From Symsagittifera roscoffensis (lineage: Eukaryota > Xenacoelomorpha > Acoela > Convolutidae), in NCBI RefSeq assembly GCF_963678635.1, contig NC_087071.1:43821095-43885094 (forward strand): DNA of 64,000 bases, given 5' to 3'. Shown here piece after piece: positions 35,600 through 47,234 of this stretch. The position numbers and the translations under genes were made by a program. Each line of letters opens with the position of its first letter. The stretch's first letter is position 1. The notes below the pieces were generated by a model. That model ran no database searches, was not told the DNA's origin, and saw nothing but the letters and a program-made list of their open reading frames with translations.

Positions 35600-36115
35600 T
35601 GTAATTCGCGATGTCTCTGCTTCATGTTAAAGTTTCCTTTTTTGTTTATTTTTCGGCTTGTTGAGTTACGGCGTAAATTAAATCGGCTTTGTGGCCTGAT
35701 ATCATGCTATATCAATCGACGAGAAAATTCCTTGTTTGTATGTGTTTTGAGTGTGAGGGGACTTGATGAATTTTTTGGAGTCTTGAATTAGTTTGATTTT
35801 TTTTATTTGCTCATTTTGTTTTGGCCTATGTTTCTTCGACATATTGGCCTCATTTTGCACCATTCGACGAGCGAATAATTTTTTTTGTGCGTGAAGTTCG
35901 AATGTGTGGGGGACTTAAAAGTTTTTTACTAGTCCGAAGTTTTTTTGTTTTTTTTTCTTGGCTTTTTTTGTTTTCCTTTTTGGCCTTATAGGTTTATATC
36001 AATAGGTCAAATTTATATCAGCATAATGCCGAATTTTGCTCTATTTGACGCGCGAATAAAGCTTCTGTGTGCCTTTATTTGCTTGAGGGTGTGGTGGTTT
36101 TGAATTTTTTAAAAA
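35600..36115 (+). repeat. Three degenerate ~200 bp repeats
   Basis: The pattern TTGACG(A/C)GCGAATAA...TGTGTG...GAGGGTGTGG appears near 35710-35765 (decayed), 35868-35925 and 36048-36100. Each is preceded by GGCCTATG/GGCCTTATA and a T-rich stretch. No coding potential is evident. Confidence 0.5.
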
Positions 36116-36184
36116 AAATTTTTCGGTCTTGAGAGTTTCTGCTTATGTTTTTTCGGCATTGTTACCGCATGATTTTTTTATGCC

Positions 36185-36345
36185 AGTTTCTAATTGTTTT
36201 TTTTTGTCTTGGCCCGTTGTTGTTTCAAACCTAGTTTTATCGATAGATCTAGTTCGAAATTTTTGAATTTTTTCGGACGTAGCCGCTTCCTTGTTTTGTA
36301 TCGCAAATGGTGCGAAGCTCAGCTTCCCCTCTGTGTGAATTAAGA
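36185..36345 (+). repeat. Repeat R2 with terminal hairpin
   Basis: TTGTATCGCAAATGGTGCGAAGCTCAGCTTC then CCTCTGTGTG. The GAAGCTCAGCTTC palindrome and the CCTCTGTGT tail recur at 40675-40715, 57488-57520 (inverted) and 61412-61452. The 36185-36345 and 57650-57488 copies are homologous over about 160 bp. Confidence 0.7.
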
Positions 36346-37740
36346 TTTCTTTCAAAAAATCCCCTGTCTTATGAAAAGAAAAACACGCTGCTTTTTCAAA
36401 ATACAAAATCGCTATACACAAGAAAGAAAAAGCCCATTTTTATGTGCTACCTTCACGTTCTTTCAGAAAAGGAAGGCTTATATCAGCAATAGTTGTTTTG
36501 TAAATCAATGATACTGCCTAGAAAAGCCTAATCAGAGATACAAAAATGCTACAACAAGAAACCTTGTAGATCTGTGATACAGTTTAGAAAAGCCTAACCA
36601 AAAAATTTCAAGAATTGAAAAGCCCATTTCATGTACTGCATTCAGGTTCTTCTACGAAATGAAGATTTGTTTCAGTAGTAATTATAATGCAGATCAAGGA
36701 TACTGACCTTTTTTACTACTTTTTAGTAAGTATCAAGGATACTACGTTTTTTAGTAACCTTAGTTTTTTTGTTGTTGCAATTGCAGGGACTTAATAGCAA
36801 GTCAGTTATATTTTGCTGTTTCTTTTTATGTTGCCTTCGTTTTTTTTCAGGTTAGTTCATGCTATACTATTTGCTTACAGTGTTTCCACAATTGTCATTT
36901 CGACAGTGTAATCATCAATCTTTTTCATAAACCACAAACGTTTCTTTGTGGGATCCCTTTTGAATTGTGCTGTGCCTCAGTAAAATTATTTATTTTATCC
37001 CAAATTCATTCCAACAACATCCAATCATATAGCTTCCCTAATCATAATTCTTATTGAAAACATTTTATGCTCTCCCCTATGCTATTCCAGAGCTGTTACA
37101 TATATCAATTGGTCAGATACAAATGTTGGCCTTTAGCCTTAGAATAAAATTTGATAATTGACAGCTGTCAAGAATGCTACCTTCAAGGGTGAGTTTTGCG
37201 GAGTAATTTGCTCTGATGATGTAATGTAAAGATATTACCCACCCTGTGAATGCTTCTGAGTTAAAGCGCAGGGGGCCACGATGGGTCGACTACTCCCTAG
37301 ATTTGCTCAGGATCATTTGCGATGCAAAGATTTTTATTACCGCTTTAATATGATACCGCAAAAAATGTAATTTTTAGTGCATGAAGTTAAGGTGGGGCTT
37401 AAGATCTTGAAATTTGCAAATACCACTACTAAATTTAACTATCTCAACATTTTCTATCTATACGTGACTCGGTTTCTTGTTACCTATGTTGACTTTCGAT
37501 GTCAACTTCTGAAGTGAGAGTAGAGTGTTCATTTCAATAGTTAGGGTCGTTGATAAAAAACTGCTCTCCGTTTCCATCAATTAAAACGATTCTCGGTGGT
37601 GCGAAAGTTCGCAACAAAGCAACGCCTAATAACAGGCGACAGCTGCTCATTCATCTAAAAGCAAATATATGTAGCAGGAGCAATAATAGAATAATCAAGG
37701 AACCTTTCGTATCAAAAACAGCAATTTCTCCGAAGCTGCC
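36346..37740. other. No recognisable gene
   Basis: AT-rich sequence. A word GATCAAGGATACTG-like (36510, 36565, 36695, 36735) is repeated loosely. Nothing else stands out. Confidence 0.45.
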
Positions 37741-37749
37741 TAATTAAGA

Positions 37750-38110
37750 GAAACGAACGTAGTGAAGAAAGACTCTTAGGTCTTGCAGATTTTTTTTTGT
37801 TTCAGGAAAAATTTGTCCACGCTCAATTTTGATTTTTCGCGGTTTGACTTGTGATTTCTTTTAAAATTCAGTGCATTTCTATTGTTAAAAGGAAGGCAAA
37901 CTCCATTATTGATCATCAAGATTGTAAAGGTCACGAAAAACGTGATCGACTTCTAATTTTGAAAATGGAAAATAATTATCAGATTTCCCAGCAAAATGAA
38001 AGTTTTGCCTGTTATTCAGTTTTCTCAACTAGGGTTAATCTTAACAAAAAGTTTCTTTCATAAATTGTTCTACAAATTCAAAGAGCTTAATGGTCGAAAA
38101 TTCTGATTGA
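37750..38110 (+). repeat. Repeat R1, copy 1
   Basis: Head AACGAACGTAGTGAAG is decayed. The middle has GTCACGAAAAACGTGATCGA and the tail TTTCTCAACTAGGGTTAATC and ATAAATTGTTCTACAAATTC. It belongs to the R1a subtype (CGCTCAATTTTGATTTTTCG). Confidence 0.75.
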
Positions 38111-38316
38111 TCGGAGGTAATTGTTAAGTAGATCCGAGTTCTATGAAACTTCTCTCAGCATTTTATTGAAAACATCCGTTTCATCTACATAAATACTGTA
38201 AGGAACTATTATAGTGTGAACACGGTAAAGACATTATCTTGGTCACCTGTTTTTTGATTGACGAAAAGATATTGAAAACGTTCTACCTCATTTTTTTATT
38301 TCGAAGGTTAGTTTAT

Positions 38317-38715
38317 TAAGAGTAATGAACGTAGTGAGTATTCTTATTTAGGTTTTGCTGATTGTTTTTTGTGTTGTTATTGTTGTTGCATTTTTGTTCG
38401 AGCTCATTTTTGATTTTTCGCGTTCTGACTTGTGACTTCTTTTAAAGTTCAGTGCATTTCTATTGTTAGAAGGAAGGCAAACTCCATTATCGAACAGCAA
38501 AATTGCAAAAGTCACGAAAAACGTGATCGACCTCTGGTTTCGAAAAAGGAAAATAACAATCAGTTTTCCCAGCAAAATAAATTACCCATTGATCCAGTTT
38601 CCTGAAATTCGATCAATTTCGCGAAAGAGTTATCAATAATAAATTGTTCCAGAATTTAAAAACGCCATCTCATTTTCTCCGAAAATGACGGTTCAGGTTT
38701 TTTCGAAAAAATTGC
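38317..38715 (+). repeat. Repeat R1, copy 2
   Basis: AAGAGTAATGAACGTAGTGA head, R1a middle, and GATCCAGTTTCCTGAAATTC tail. Its minus-strand frame (38575-38348) resembles that of copy 12, but both are broken by stops elsewhere, so no conserved protein is claimed. Confidence 0.8.
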
Positions 38716-39374
38716 AATTGTTTTCTGTTTCGGTTTTTTTTCACGTAACTAACTTCGTTCAGAGAATCTTTTTTGTCACCTCTCCGATATAACAGAGAAC
38801 GATAAACAGGATTATTTAAGTGTTGTGGGGATTCTGACTCAACTTCGAACGAAGTTAGTTTCTAAACCTTCAGTGTTTATTGGAAATGATAAATCAACTA
38901 GGCGTGAATGCTGTTACAGTGGTATCTGAGATAAGTGAGCCAATCGGGCATGCCGCGTAGTTAAGTTTTTCTTTGTCCACACCATTAATTTAGCACAGAT
39001 TTCGAACAGTTGTGTCACAATAGACCTCGAGTTGTTCTCGGTTTTATTCATATTAATGAAAATGAATATAAGGAAAAAGATTATATTGTTCTGGAATAAT
39101 TTATTTAGTCGAACCATTTTTGAATTTCATTTTTTAAAGTCTTCCTAAATTTTCCCACCGGATTTTTGCTGGTGTAATTGCAGAGAGCCCTCTTTTATTT
39201 TGGTAATGTGTGAACTGTTTGGCAATGTCTTCCTCTACTTTTCAGAAATGCTTCGACTCATTTGCCAATGTTTTACCTGAAAGTTTTTGCATTATGTGGC
39301 CAATGTGTTCAAAAGCGTATCCTTTTGTGTAAACATTTTTCATGTTTTTGAAAAACTGAGAATTTTTGTTTGAT

Positions 39375-39790
39375 GAAGAATAATGAACGTAGTGAAGACT
39401 CTTATATAAGTCTCGCTTTTTTTTCGTGTTTTTTCAGGAAAAAGTCTTGAAAATTTGTTCATGATCAGTTTTGATTTTTGAACAGCAAAAATGTAAAGGT
39501 CACGAAAACTGATCGATTTCTAATTTCGAACATGGAAATTAGTTATCAGATTTCCCAGCGAAAGAAAAATTTTGCACTTTGATCCAGATTTCTCGAATGG
39601 GTAATTTTAAACTAAAAAGTGACCATCATAAATTGTTCAACAAAATCAAAGAGCTTTAAGGCCATCTATTTTTTTCTTCTTAATTCAAAAGTTGCAGGTT
39701 TTTGGAAAAAAAAACAAGTCAGTTTGTGTCAGTTTCCTTGATGCAACTGGTGGCAGTTGGCTATGTCTTCTATGTTGATGCAGGTAATTG
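39375..39790 (+). repeat. Repeat R1, copy 3
   Basis: GAATAATGAACGTAGTGAAG head preceded by TTTGTTTGATGAAG, the same junction as copy 5. The middle is shortened. Confidence 0.75.
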
Positions 39791-40674
39791 AAATTGTGCT
39801 TATTTTTTTTTGTGAAATACTATTTCAGGAGTATGTTTTTTTCGGAGTCTTTTCTTTGGTCTTTTCATTTTCCTCTTAGTTACAAGAAAGCAATAAAGCT
39901 TAGTCCTATGTGAGTGTATTTTTTCTTACATGAAAGGTTGATTTTTCCCGTTTTTCACAAATGACTCCTCGGTCTGACTTTCGCCAAAAATGTTTTCACG
40001 AAGAATTAGTGTGTTATTGAATGGCTCGATAGCTCGCTTTCAAAAACATGAAAAATCTCGCAGTTCTTACTGTCAATTTTTTGCTTGAAAGCCACTAGCT
40101 TTTTCTTTTGTATTACAAGTGATGCCAAGCTTCGCGTGTAAAAATTGCTGAATGTTGACTTCAATTCATTTTTTTTCGAAATATTTAACTCCATATTGAA
40201 AATAGTAAATTTGAAATAGAAAATATGAAAATTAGCAACGCATGAATAATATAACTAATCTAGATGAATTATTAGCTAACTTCATTTCTATAATGTTTTA
40301 AGATGAATAAAGGTTTTCTGTGTAAAAACATTCCCTACATCGACAGAGGCATATGGTTTTGTTTTGGGTCTTAAAAGTTCTCCGCATACGGAGCTTATTA
40401 CGGCTACCACAAGGAGTGAAGTTAACAATTCCCCCTTATTTATGACCCACCAGAGAAAGCTTGCAGCCGATATTGAATAACTTGGAAGTTCCATAGATTA
40501 TGGTGTTTTCCCTCGCTCATCGATTCGACTCAAAAGAGTGGCGTGATTTACGTTGAAGCCATTTTTGTCTTTTTTAGATTTTTATCTTTTTTTGTGACAA
40601 AGAACGATTTTTTTGAAGGTTTTCTTTTCAACTTTTGATTTGTCTTTCATTTGCTGGTAATCATATATAGCAAG

Positions 40675-40720
40675 TGATGCGAAGCTCTGCTTCGCCTCTG
40701 TATTGAATGATAGGACTCAA
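40675..40720 (+). repeat. Repeat R2, short copy
   Basis: GTGATGCGAAGCTCTGCTTCGC then CTCTGTATTG. A related piece (GTGATGCCAAGCTTCGCGTG) lies at 40121-40140. Confidence 0.65.
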
Positions 40721-41348
40721 TAGCACAATGGAACCGTGGCACCTCGAGATTGCTTTTATTACGCATGTTTGAGTTCTTGGATTGGCCAGGCTTTAAAATG
40801 TCTTTTTAAAATTTGGTTAATGTCAGGAATTAATGAGTTAACGCTGAGACGCAGGTTTTGGGAGTGATTCCGGTTGGTGCCAGATGTTTGCTATGAGATG
40901 TTCAAAAAAAATTTGGAATTCGCAGTTTAAGCTTTTCGATAAAATTTTGCTCCGCCCATTAAAAATGTGGATGAACTTTGTATTCGGGTGTTTTTTTTCT
41001 CGCAAATCAGGTTCCACAAATAATCGTCAGACTGGGTTGAGTAGTATATCATATTGAAGCCGTGTTTCGGACGACGTTAAAAAATTCCCAGTGTCGAAAA
41101 AAAACGGTTTGAAGTTTTTGATTTTTAGTTCAATGCTGAGCGAGCAGACTTTTTATAGAAGACTTTTTGGATTAAAAACTTCAACAATTGAATAAAATAT
41201 CTGCAAAAAATGGGGAAAAAATGATTTTTTTAAAATTGTTTTATTAATTTTTTCTTGTCATGTTTTTGATCAAATTAATGCCCTATTTGCCTGTTTTTCT
41301 CTGATTGTCGAATATGCTTCATTTCTAGGCTTTCGTCAGATCTTTTAA

Positions 41349-41700
41349 AGAGTAATGAACGTAGTGAAGACTCTTATATAGGTCTTGCTAATTTTTTTCT
41401 TCAGGAAAGAGTCTAAAATATTGATGCACTTAGGTGTAATGCACTTTTTGAGTTCAATTGAAATTAATCTGCTGCAAGTGACGTACATAACCACCTCCAA
41501 ATACGAACGTGGAATTGGGGCAAAAAACGTGAACGATTCCTTGTTTCGAAAATGGAATTTAATTTTGCGGAATAAAAACTTTATCTCTTGATCTAGTTTT
41601 CTCTAGTTGGTTTCTTGCTGTCGAAGTAATGCCAATCATAAATTGTTCTAGAAATTCAAAGAGATTAAAGATCATCTATTCTATTTTTTTCTGAAAACCG
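41349..41700 (+). repeat. Repeat R1, copy 4 (reference for R1b)
   Basis: R1 begins with a 6 bp hairpin, AAGAGT-aatgaacgtagtgaag-ACTCTT, then ATATAGGTCTTGCTGATTTT-like sequence, a T-run ending in CAGGAAA, a variable middle and a common tail (GATCCAGTTTTCTC, ATAAATTGTTCTA, AAAGAGCTTTAAGGCCATCT). Subtype R1b has TATTGATGCACTTAG and AAATACGAACGTGGAATT in the middle. R1a has CGCTCAGTTTTGATTTTTCG and GTCACGAAAAACGTGATCGA. The family is 350-500 bp, has no coding capacity, and is not tRNA-like. Confidence 0.85.
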
Positions 41701-41714
41701 AAAGCTTAAAACTA

Positions 41715-41935
41715 TTTAACCCGTCTTATAAATGGTTCCAAATTGGTTGAAGAAAGCTTATTTACCATAATTGATTTGTTACTAGGAACGAACTCCATCC
41801 CTTTGTACATTATATGGCGCGTGGAGTATAGTTTTTACAAAAAATTTCAAATTTTTTTTCATTTCATTTAATGTTATCATGTATTACTGCTCTATAATCC
41901 CTGTGAGTCTATCAACTGGCTGTTTATGATTTTTG
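41715..41935 (+). repeat. Repeat R3, copy 1
   Basis: AATGGTTCCAAATTGGTTGAAG then CTTATTTACCATAATTGATTTG, TATATGGCGCGTGG and GTTATCATGTATTACTGCTC. Truncated before the terminal hairpin of the other copies. Confidence 0.7.
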
Positions 41936-42339
41936 TTTACTATTTAGTGGTAAAGATCATTTAGGAACAAATAAACGGTTGTTTGGCATTTCGATATGTG
42001 AGTGCTTTGTGCTTTTCGTAGTAATCGTGATATTATTCGCGTAAATTCTGATTTTGCTTTTTGGTTTATTGCTGGTAGGGTCAAGATTGACATGTTCCAG
42101 TAAAACACTCCTACTTGAGACATTTTTTCAGACGCTGGATGTTAGACCTTTTATCTCTGAGCCCAGCTAAAATAGCCCGTCTTTGCAGGCATTAGTTGAC
42201 ACTTCGACGTTTTAACTAGCCATTTTTGGGGAAAGCTTTTTACATCAATCGAAAGCTATTGTTTTCTGAGCTTAATTTTAAAAAGATATTTCAGCTGTGA
42301 TCACTTTTGGTAAACTTGCGGGGTTTTAAAGATAGCCAT

Positions 42340-42665
42340 TTCGGCCAACTTGGGACAATTAACGCGCGGTACATTTCGCGCTATAAACTCGTAAGCGGAG
42401 AAATAATCCATTTTGGAAATCGTTCCAAATTGATTAAAAGAAGCTTACTTGCCATAATTGGTTTGTTACAAGGAGCGAAATCTATCCTTTTGTACTTTAT
42501 ATGACGTGTGGGGGGATGATTTTCATAAAAAGTTTCAAATTTTAGAATTTTTTTTTACTTAATTTTATTTCTTTGAATTTTTTTATTGTTATTACTGCTC
42601 CATAAACCTTGAAAGGCAATCAGAAAATTCAGGGCTTTGCCCTGATACGAGCAGTATTGTTGTGA
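42340..42665 (+). repeat. Repeat R3, copy 2
   Basis: Starts near AACGCGCGGTACATTTCGCG and ends with a hairpin (CAGGGCTTTGCCCTG) followed by ATACGAGCAGTATTG. Confidence 0.75.
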
Positions 42666-44420
42666 TTTCAAGTTAATTCGAAAACTTATTTTCTAAGTTT
42701 ATAGAGCTACTAAGTTTGAGACCAATTACTGCAAAATAAATTTGCAAAGTTTTCTAAATCATCCCCTTACCCAGATTTACCGCATGTTACGCCCTCTCAT
42801 TCTCGGTGGTTAAAGAGCGAGGGATTTTGTCAGTTGAAAATTTTTGTAAACTCTTTAATTTTAGAAAACTTAAAGTTCGAAAGAGCTGTACCGTACAATG
42901 GGAATATTTTTGCTCGAATTCGTAAAACTTCTGCTTTAACTTTTTGGATTAGCCAAAAACTGCTGCAAACTCTTTAACATAACCTAAACTTTTGCATATA
43001 AATTTAAAATAATATTCCTAATGAGGCCAACTATGTATTTTGAGAATTGTAAGCAGAATCTGCAACAACGACATTCTCTTAGATCTTTTTGGTTCTCTCG
43101 CTTTTTTCGATCGTTCCGACAAAACATTAACATTTTCAATTACTTGTCTCTGGAATCTAGAGAGTTACACACACCAAATTGTGCGCCTAACCAAAGCACT
43201 GTTTGGTCTCGTAGTTGTCAATTTAAACGGATTGGATTAAACGGATTAAAAGGAAACTTGAACTGAAGATAACAATGAAATATAATTAATTTATAAATCA
43301 TGAATTTGATTCACGGCGACAGAAGAATCAATAAAAACTAAATTTTAGTCTAAGGATTTACATTGACTCGGGTTGACCATCCTACAAAACTTCTCCTATC
43401 TTAGCGTTTCTTATTACATGTGTATGCAATTTCATCTATTACAACTTTTACAATTTTCTTGTAAAAAATATTTAGGCAAGTTTAAATTGTAAGCGGTTTT
43501 TTCTACAAAAAAAAAGAAAGAAAAATGCAAAAAACGTTTTGAATGTCTTTCAATACCGTAGTAGCAGATTAAAACCATATTTTAAAATCTCACTTCATTT
43601 TCAAATTTACGCAAGTAAATCATTTCATGTTGTTATTATAAGAAACTCACTTTTTACCGACATAATACGAGTCAATTGTTTACTACTATTTGACTTTTCA
43701 TTGATTTCTGAGAGCTAACAAAATTAGAACACTGCTCAAATTCTTAGCTGCAGGTTCGATGCATGAAAAAGTGAGCTTACTTTGCTTGCAAATTTTAAAA
43801 ATGTTTCAAGCGTTCTTTCAAACGGATACCGAAAAAACTTTCGTTGCTCACAAAAAACTAAACTTGAAAAGTATGATTAAGACCATTTATCCACTAGGGA
43901 TAGGACCAATATACGAGCTGTACAGCCCATCACGACAATCAATTTTAAGACAATCAATTTAAGATAATCAAAACAAGTTTTGTCATAGTTTGTTGAATAA
44001 AGTTTTTAATTTGTGTTTTGCATTGAAATAAATGAGGTTTCTTGTCATTGATCGGTAATTCTTTAAGTTGGCGTGTTTTTGATTTCAAATTCATATTGTG
44101 CCTTTTTAAAAGATTGTCTTACAATTTAAAAAGAATTTTGTAGTATAAGAATTTTTCCGAGAATTTTTTTCAATGTATTTCATTTTTTTAAATAAAGAAA
44201 GTAAGGTTTTTCACCGTCGGAATGAACAAAAAGGAAACTTTTTGGGCCAAATTTAGCATTTATCCACGTGAGTTAACCAAAGAAATCTATAAAAATCACT
44301 AACTTTGCAAAAGTTTATTCAGTTGCTCATTGTTCCGACTTTTGTAATAAAAGTAACGGAGTATTTGTGCTCGGGGTAGTTTTTTTTCTTCAGACATTTC
44401 GACTTTTTCGTGAGTTTTGG
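42666..44420. other. No recognisable gene; one MITE end
   Basis: At 43144-43225 the words TTGTCTCTGGAATCTAGAG, AATTGTGCGCCTA and CACTGTTTGGTCTCGTAG are related to the ends of the element at 6487-7100. The remainder is AT-rich and featureless to the eye. Confidence 0.5.
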
Positions 44421-44429
44421 GAAAAGTTT

Positions 44430-44740
44430 GCCAATTTAACGCACGATACATTTCGCGCTATTAACGCGTAGGCGGAGATTTAATCCGTCTTAGAAATCGT
44501 TCCAAATTGGTTAAAGGAACCTTATTTGCCAAATTGATTTGTTAATGGGAGCTAAATCTATCACTTTGTAATTTATATGGCGTGTGGGGGGATGATTTTA
44601 ACAAAAACCTAATTTTTTTAAATATATTTGTTTTTATTTTGTTACATCTAATGTTATCATGTTTTACTGCTCTATAGACCTTAAAAGGCAATCCGAACAC
44701 TTCAGGGCTTCGCCCTGATACGAGCAGTCTTGTTCGGTTT
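44430..44740 (+). repeat. Repeat R3, copy 3
   Basis: AACGCACGATACATTTCGCG to CAGGGCTTCGCCCTGATACGAGCAGTCTTG. It aligns with copy 2 over its whole length. Confidence 0.8.
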
Positions 44741-44933
44741 TGATTTTGAAAAACTTTTTTGTTGAATATTTCCCCTTATTGTAAATCGGTCAAAAAGTCG
44801 ACAATTGTATTTCAAGCTGCTCAATAAATAGACTATTACAAGTATTGAACAAGCAGATAGAAAACCAAACGCACTCAAGAATTAAAAAAATAATTGTTTA
44901 CTTGTACATTTGTTCGCTCTGATTGGTTAACAC

Positions 44934-44985
44934 AGTATTTGTCTACTTTATGACTTGTCCACTTTATGGTTTGTCTACTTTTTGC
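44934..44985 (+). repeat. Short tandem repeat
   Basis: Three copies of TTGTCTACTTTATGAC-like words of about 18 bp. Confidence 0.75.
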
Positions 44986-45280
44986 TTTACGTCACCTCTC
45001 ACATTACCAGGCAAAATATATGCAATTCCCTAAACGCTCAGTGCTTTATTATCGCGGTAGATTTCCATGAGTCGTTGAACTCACTTGCACATCGCTGATG
45101 ACCTCGCACGTTTATGATACAGTTGAATTGGCGCTTATCCTTTGCGCCTACCAATAATTGACTATACGCTATCCTTGAGGTTGATAATTGAAAACTAAAT
45201 TTTCCCCTCACTATAGCCCCTTTATCTTCGTCGCACCCTTATCCTCAGCCTCTTTCATGTTCTAACATTTTTTGTTTGAT

Positions 45281-45550
45281 GAAGATTATTGAACGTGGTG
45301 TAGACTCTTATATAAGTCTTGCTGATTTTTTTTTGTTTTTTTTTTCAGAAAAAGTTTTAATAGCCTCTAATAACTATATATGCGCTTTCATACATATTGA
45401 TGCATTTATGAATGCACTTAAGTATTTCTGCACTTTATTTGAAATTCATCTGCTGAAAGTGACGTTAATAGCCATCTCCAAATACGAACGTGGAATTGGC
45501 GCGAAAATTGTGAACAATTTCTAGTTTCTAATATGGAATTTCAACTCTAA
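45281..45550 (+). repeat. Repeat R1, copy 5
   Basis: R1b subtype with GATTATTGAACGTGGTGTAG head and AAATACGAACGTGGAATTGG in the middle. The tail is lost. Confidence 0.75.
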
Positions 45551-45774
45551 CTTTCCAGCGGAAAACTGTTTACGACTGGAGTTAAAATTTTTTTAACTTA
45601 AATTGAAATTTAAAGACTATCTCGCCATGTTTGAGCTTTTTCATCGTATTATTTTTTAAGCTATTCGTATATTGCAATGGTTAAGAGTTTTTTTTTCGAT
45701 TTTCCAATTTGATTTTAGTGGTTATTTTACCGAGCTTAAATTAAGCAACCCAATATTGAATTAGGGAATGCGAA

Positions 45775-46745
45775 TTTGGCCTCCACTTTTGAATAATCGA
45801 ATCATTTTAGTTGAAGAGATAAGACGATTTTTGAGGTTTTTTTCAAAAACTCCAAATAACAAAATAGTTTACAAAACTTAAAGTTCCCAAGCCTCTAGTT
45901 GGGTGCTGTCAGGGTATTCTAAGGAGTTACAAATCTTGTCTCCAAATATGACTGTTCAAATCTTTGTGGTTTTCGAGATATGAAGTTTTTGTGATTTTTT
46001 CAAAAAAAAAATGCATATAATTTATATCAATTTTTTTCCGCAAAATCTGAAATTCCCAACCATGTAGTTGGGTCCTGTCACAGTAATCTTAAATATTGCG
46101 ATACTTGCCTTCTAATATGACTTCTCAATTCTTTGTAGTTTTCGAGATGTGACCCTTTTTTTTGATTTTTTCAAAATTTTCATAAAAACTTATATTAGTT
46201 TTTTTCCGCAATTACTGAAATTCCCAACGATTTAGTTCGGCGTTGTCAGGGTTCTCTTCTCTGAAGAGTTAAAAATCTTACCACATGCGACTGCTAAACG
46301 CGACTGCTCAAATGCTTTTAGTTTCCGAGATGTGACGTTTTTTGATTTTTTCAAAATTTCTGAAAGAATTTATCTACAAAGAATTTCAAAAAATGTGAAA
46401 CTGCTAACTTGATGAAGATACAACATTATTCTCAGCGTACACCCATGCGTCTCAAATCTTGCCTCTTATCATGAATGCTCAAATCCTTTTAGTTGCCGAA
46501 AAAAGACGTTTTTTTTTTCATTTTTTTCTGAAAACTTCGATTTAAAAAATTCATAAAATTTTGGATTCCTAACCCCATAGTAGGGTGATCTCAGGGACTC
46601 TCAGTGGTTGCAAGTCTGGCCTCCAAATTTTTCCAGAGACCCTTAAATTTTTCGAGATAACGCTTTTAAAATGGAAATTAAAAAAAGTTAAAAATTCGAA
46701 ATTAGCAACCCTGTAATTGGGGCAGTCAGAGTACACAGATAATGT
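45775..46745 (+). repeat. Satellite of about 175 bp units
   Basis: Five to six diverged units share, in order, AAATTCCCAACC..TAGTTGGGT, CTGTCAGGGTA, a short purine stretch, CTTGCCTCCAAATATGACT, TTCAAATC.TTTTAGTTTTCG, AGATGTGACGTTTTTTGATT and TTTTTCAAAA. Units begin near 45880, 46055, 46215, 46390 and 46565. The divergence between units suggests an old array. Confidence 0.85.
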
Positions 46746-47222
46746 TTTCAATATATGCGTTTTTTCATGAGTTGTAGAACAATTTCGAAGCACCGAAGGT
46801 GCGTTAAACGCTAGTTGAAATTTAATTTAGTTTTTTATAGTTTTTTTTTAAATTCTTTTTTCGATTATATGGTTTTGGCAAATATTTTCTAGCATCATGA
46901 ATATATATTGCGTTGTTTTTTATAGAATTAGCTCTTGTTCAACAAACTCTGGTATTTTCAGACTTACGAGAGCAAATGTCTTGAAATCCGTAGCCAAATT
47001 TTTTTCTCCAGTAAACAACTCTCCTATCTAATTTTTACTTTTCTTCATCTTGTTTCATTATTGACAACTTTATAACTTCCAGGTTCCTTCCACGGCCTAG
47101 AGGTAGCGTCGTTGTTTTGTATCCTAAGGTCTGGGGTTCAAGTATTTTGTGATGGATGCAAACCAACGTTTATGATTTTAACCAACGTCTGCGAAATAAA
47201 AAAAATACCTACTGATTTTTTT
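46746..47222. other. Spacer before the transposon genes; tRNA-like piece
   Basis: A small palindrome GCACCGAAGGTGC lies at 46789-46801. At 47092-47140, GGCCTAGAGGTAGCG (A-box-like) and GGGGTTCAAGTATT (B-box-like) form a decayed tRNA-derived SINE head. The left end of the CACTA-like element should lie in or near here, but I cannot identify a CACT-type inverted repeat. Confidence 0.4.
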
Positions 47223-47234
47223 AGATAGTTTGAA

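Noticed and set aside
41349-41400. Hammerhead ribozyme in the R1 head
   Set aside because: The conserved CUGANGA and GAAA core is absent; only a simple hairpin is present.
42640-42665. Helitron 3' end in R3 (CAGGGCTTTGCCCTG hairpin)
   Set aside because: No CTRR word at the expected distance after the hairpin, and no 5' TC end or Rep/helicase frame nearby.
47092-47150. tRNA gene
   Set aside because: A-box and B-box words are present but stems do not pair and the T-loop is altered; better read as a decayed SINE head.
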